Source: an uncultured Clostridia bacterium
GTDB taxonomy: Bacteria > Bacillota > Clostridia > Christensenellales > UBA1242
NCBI GenBank assembly: GCA_948439925.1
Contig: CAOJNR010000010.1
Location: forward strand, 1 to 13,703
Length of the DNA stretch: 13,703 nucleotides
Direction of reading: 5' to 3'
Numbering within the stretch: the first letter of the stretch is position 1; each line of letters opens with the position of its first letter. The notes under the pieces were generated by a model that searched no databases, was not told where the DNA came from, and saw only the letters and a list, made by a program, of their open reading frames with translations. Made by a program: the position numbers and the translations under genes. Positions 11,401-13,703 of the stretch are shown here, one piece after another.

Positions 11401-12213
11401 ATGAAGATAAATTGGTTTCCAGGGCATATGTCCAAAGCTCTGAACGAAATGAAAAGAATGTTGAAAATTATCGATGTGGTCATCTATGTTCTTGACAGTC
11501 GTGCACCGATATCTTCTGTCAATCCAAGTCTTAGCAAACTTTCAGAAAATAAGCCTGTCCTTTATGTTTTCAATAAAACAGACCTTGCAGATGAAACTAA
11601 GGTCAGAGAAATTGCAAAAAATTTCAAAGGCGAAGGATACGATTATGTCTGCCTAAACAGCACGATGTCAGGTGCAGGCAAAATTATTAGACAAAAAATT
11701 AAAATCCTTGCCAATGCAAAAATTCAGAAATATCTTGCAAAAGGCGTTAAAACCACTGTCAGAGCGCTGGTTGTTGGTGTTCCAAACTCTGGCAAGAGCA
11801 CGCTTATCAATAACCTTTGCGGAAAAGCTAAGGCAGTCACTGGTGATAAGCCTGGTGTGACAAAACAAAATTTGTGGTTGAACCTTGGCGACAATATTGA
11901 AATTTGCGACACGCCAGGAACGCTTTATCCAAACCTTGTTGACCAAGAAATTGCGCTTAAACTTGCCTTTATTGGAAGCATAAAGGATGTTATTGTTGAC
12001 CAAGTTGAGCTTGCCGAGGCACTTATTGAAATGCTTATCAAGCTTTATCCTGACCTTATGGAAAAGCGTTATCCGTCTTGTGAAACACTTGACGAAATTG
12101 CAAAGAAAAGAGGCTATCTCACTCATGGTAGTGAAGTGGACTATGAGCGCACAGCACAAGCAGTTATTGATGATTTCCGCAAAGGAAGAATTGGAAAAAT
12201 AACTCTCGATTAA
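11401..12213 (+). CDS. rbgA: Ribosome biogenesis GTPase RbgA (YlqF)
   Basis: A 270-aa circularly permuted GTPase needed for late 50S assembly in Firmicutes. The order of motifs shows the permutation: WFPGHM (5-10, with the catalytic H9 known for RbgA), DSRAP (32-36), NKTD (58-61, G4), then GVPNSGKS (126-133, G1/P-loop), PGVT (151-154, G2 region) and DTPG (170-173, G3). A C-terminal helical domain follows. Length is close to the usual 280. ATG 11401 is preceded by CGGAG at 5 nt and by a small palindrome. It is 98 nt after the nucleosidase gene; I see no clear promoter in that gap. yraN follows after 10 nt; rnhB, often between them, is missing. Confidence 0.94.
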   Translation: MKINWFPGHMSKALNEMKRMLKIIDVVIYVLDSRAPISSVNPSLSKLSENKPVLYVFNKTDLADETKVREIAKNFKGEGYDYVCLNSTMSGAGKIIRQKIKILANAKIQKYLAKGVKTTVRALVVGVPNSGKSTLINNLCGKAKAVTGDKPGVTKQNLWLNLGDNIEICDTPGTLYPNLVDQEIALKLAFIGSIKDVIVDQVELAEALIEMLIKLYPDLMEKRYPSCETLDEIAKKRGYLTHGSEVDYERTAQAVIDDFRKGRIGKITLD

Positions 12214-12223
12214 TAGGTGTCAA

Positions 12224-12571
12224 ATGAAAGTGTTTAACAAAGCCAAAGGCTATATTGGTGAAGAAAGGGCAGTCAAATTCTTAAAAAAGAAAAAATATCA
12301 AATTATTGCAATCAACTATGTGAATAAAGTTGGCGAAATTGACATAATTGCACGCGATGGTGAGGCTATTGTTTTTGTTGAAGTTAAGGCGAGGGAAACA
12401 AAAGAGTTTGGCTTGCCATGTGAGGCTGTTGATGCAAGAAAACAAAATAAAATTCGTCGTGTTGCTGAGCTTTTCTTGTTGCAAAACAAGCTTTATGACC
12501 GAGTTCCAGTTCGCTTTGATGTGATTGAAGTTTTGGGTGATGAAATTAACCATATCGTTTCTGCCTTTTAG
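12224..12571 (+). CDS. yraN: YraN family (UPF0102) putative endonuclease-like protein
   Basis: A 115-aa protein of the YraN/UPF0102 family, which has a restriction-endonuclease-like fold related to Holliday junction resolvases; its true substrate is not established. The core motif pattern is present: GEERAVKFLKKKKYQIIAINY (12-32), GEIDIIARDG (37-46, acidic D40) and FVEVKAR (51-57, E53 and K55 of the E-x-K pair). It starts at ATG 12224 behind TAGGTG, 10 nt after the rbgA stop. Its stop codon touches a 13-bp palindrome. Placement after rbgA is common in Firmicutes, usually with rnhB in between. Confidence 0.9.
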   Translation: MKVFNKAKGYIGEERAVKFLKKKKYQIIAINYVNKVGEIDIIARDGEAIVFVEVKARETKEFGLPCEAVDARKQNKIRRVAELFLLQNKLYDRVPVRFDVIEVLGDEINHIVSAF

Positions 12572-12583
12572 TGACATTGTCAC
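12571..12583. promoter_or_regulatory. Perfect 13-bp palindrome after yraN
   Basis: GTGACATTGTCAC is a perfect palindrome around one base that begins on the last base of the yraN stop codon. It shares the form GTGWCAWTGWCAC with the element before rbgA. No U-tract follows, so it is not an intrinsic terminator. Confidence 0.3.
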
Positions 12584-12704
12584 TTAGGTTTTGAAATTTT
12601 TTATAAAGCAAAGGTGTTTTCAGTTTTATTTCTTTGCTTTCAAAAAAAAATAAAGTTTAAACATTGTAAAAATGGGTAAAATTGACTTTGAAGGAGTGAA
12701 ATCT

Positions 12705-13223
12705 ATGATAAAGTTTCTTTTGCCTATTTTTTGTTTTGTTGCCTTGTTTATGATGGGCTGTGAAAATTCCACAAACTTACGCTGTGCAACAATAAGGGAA
12801 ATAACCACCGCTGGAAGTGAGAACTATGGTGTCACAGTTGCATTTATTGAAGATGAAAGAGTGAAGGAAAAATCAGTTGATGTTCAAGTGAAAGCAGATA
12901 AAGAATGTGAGCTTATTTTTTGGGAAGAAAACGGAGAAAAGATGACGCTAAGATTCTATAAAAGGGATGATTGGTATTCGCTCACAAACCTTGTTGTAAT
13001 TGCTCAGGATAAGCCTAACACCGAAAAATTTATGCCTTTTAAAGATGCTGTGAATAAAACATATATGTTCAACAGCACTCAGCAGGTGGAACTGACATTG
13101 CGTGTTGTTGCGGGTGATGTTGAAGAAAACACACAAAAAACAGGCGATGTTTTGATTGGAAGTGAAGATATTTCCGACGAATTTAAGCTCAAAATCGAAA
13201 AAGTTATAAATAAAGATGAATAA
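12705..13223 (+). CDS. Unrecognised lipoprotein, 172 aa
   Basis: I recognise the export signal but not the family. The N-terminus has K3, then a hydrophobic stretch (4-17, FLLPIFCFVALFMM), ending in the lipobox-like MMGC with the lipid-carrying cysteine at C19. The mature part, anchored outside the cytoplasmic membrane, is about 154 aa, acidic and rich in beta-prone segments (YGVTVAFIED, VDVQVKADKECELIFWEE, MTLRFYKRD, QQVELTLRVVAGDV), so a beta-sandwich-like domain is plausible. ATG 12705 is chosen because AAGGAG lies 8 nt upstream; an ATG at 12672 would place non-hydrophobic residues before the signal. A strong terminator follows, so the gene is separate from the ABC ATPase downstream. Confidence 0.8.
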   Translation: MIKFLLPIFCFVALFMMGCENSTNLRCATIREITTAGSENYGVTVAFIEDERVKEKSVDVQVKADKECELIFWEENGEKMTLRFYKRDDWYSLTNLVVIAQDKPNTEKFMPFKDAVNKTYMFNSTQQVELTLRVVAGDVEENTQKTGDVLIGSEDISDEFKLKIEKVINKDE

Positions 13224-13251
13224 AAGCGATTTTTTGCTTTTATTTTTTTTT
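13219..13251 (+). terminator. Strong intrinsic terminator of the lipoprotein gene
   Basis: AATAAAAGC (13219-13227) pairs perfectly with GCTTTTATT (13236-13244), loop 8 nt, followed by a run of seven more T. The stop codon of the lipoprotein gene lies in the stem. Confidence 0.88.
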
Positions 13252-13297
13252 GTTGTATAGTAAAATATAAATAAGAAAAATATAAAGGCGGTCGGTT

Positions 13298-13703
13298 ATG
13301 ATTTTGGTTAAAAATTTGTTTTTAAAGTTTACCCGTGAGTATTATGCGCTCTACGATGTCAATATGGACATTGCAGATGGTGAGAGTGTGGCTTTTGTGG
13401 GCGAAGATGAAAGCGGAAAGACCAGTCTTTTGCGTATATTTGCCAAACTTGAAAAGATGGCCAAAGGTGAGGTTTATATCAAAGACATTCCTCTTGAAAA
13501 ACTTGATTACCATACAGATATTAATGCTGGCTATGTGCCATCAACACCTGTTTTCTTTGAGAAAAAGACTGTGTATGAAAACTTCAAGTATATTCTTAAA
13601 ACTTGGGGATATAAAGACGCTGAAATTGAAGCCAAGATCAATGAAATTATTATTGAATACGCAATAGAGAAAATCAAAGATCGCAAAATAAAAGAGTTAT
13701 CAC
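13298..13703 (+). CDS. ABC transporter ATP-binding protein, partial (cut by window end)
   Basis: An open frame of 135 codons with no stop before the window ends. The start is ATG 13298, with a weak AAAGGCGG about 7 nt upstream. It has the ABC nucleotide-binding layout: beta strands at MILVKNLFLKF and ALYDVNMDIADGESVAFVG, Walker A GEDESGKTS (35-43) with K41 and T42, and a helical subdomain (about 85-125). The frame ends in IKELS at the place where the LSGGQ signature should begin. Two deviations: Walker A has E38 where GxxGxGK has glycine, and the Q-loop region GYVPSTP (78-84) has serine where glutamine is expected. The best guess is a small-molecule or lipid ABC ATPase. The substrate and the signature/Walker B status cannot be judged. 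Confidence 0.8.
   Translation, partial: MILVKNLFLKFTREYYALYDVNMDIADGESVAFVGEDESGKTSLLRIFAKLEKMAKGEVYIKDIPLEKLDYHTDINAGYVPSTPVFFEKKTVYENFKYILKTWGYKDAEIEAKINEIIIEYAIEKIKDRKIKELS

Noticed and set aside
12605..12640. AAAGCAAAG / CTTTGCTTT inverted repeat after yraN as a terminator
   Set aside because: It has a loop of 18 nt and is followed by an A-run on the plus strand, with no proper U-tract on either strand.
12672..12704. Upstream ATG start for the lipoprotein
   Set aside because: It would put charged residues before the signal peptide, and the AAGGAG at 12691-12696 clearly serves ATG 12705.
13250..13297. Promoter for the ABC ATPase gene
   Set aside because: Several TATAAA-like hexamers are present, but none has a fitting -35 box at 16-18 nt, so no promoter is called.

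Overview
This is a low-GC bacterial chromosome segment that looks like a member of the Firmicutes/Bacillota, most likely an uncultured Clostridia-like lineage. The support is the AT-rich intergenic DNA, near-consensus TTGACA/TATAAT promoters, strong AGGAGG-type ribosome binding sites, hairpin plus U-tract terminators, the Firmicutes order ylxM-ffh-rpsP-khpA-rimM-trmD...rbgA-yraN, and RbgA itself. I cannot name a genus from sequence alone. Nothing here is obviously a phage, transposon or CRISPR locus.

Layout. Bases 1-182 hold no gene, only inverted repeats and the terminator of a minus-strand tRNA-Lys(CTT) at 183-258. A degenerate 5' half-copy of that tRNA (281-328) lies between it and its consensus promoter. 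Next come a small ribbon-helix-helix protein (minus), rsmD (plus), a glycerophosphodiester phosphodiesterase (minus) and an unrecognised helical protein (minus) whose promoter carries a large palindrome. lepA and hemW (plus) overlap by 4 nt. Then follow four tiny unrecognised genes (55-76 aa; two plus, two minus), most with near-perfect promoters and their own terminators. The second half is a translation and protein-export gene string on the plus strand: ylxM-ffh, a 170-nt stretch packed with hairpins, then rpsP-khpA-rimM-trmD with 1-nt and 4-nt overlaps, an MTA/SAH nucleosidase-like gene, rbgA and yraN. A lipoprotein gene with a strong terminator and the first 135 codons of an ABC ATPase end the window.

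Functional theme. Most recognised genes serve ribosome biogenesis, tRNA/rRNA methylation or translation: RsmD, LepA, S16, KhpA, RimM, TrmD, RbgA and tRNA-Lys; Ffh and YlxM serve co-translational targeting. RsmD and TrmD consume SAM and release SAH, so a nucleosidase of the MTA/SAH family directly after trmD makes metabolic sense (inference). rplS and rnhB, often found in this gene string in Firmicutes, are absent from their expected places.

Most notable non-coding signals: an array of tandem mini-hairpins, four of them with the same TTA triloop and compensatory changes in the stems (8776-8849); the half tRNA; and the apparent leaderless organisation of lepA and rsmD, whose -10 boxes sit almost on the start codon and which have no Shine-Dalgarno sequence. 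No single dramatic new system is evident; the tiny-gene cluster and the hairpin array are the best candidates for something undescribed.
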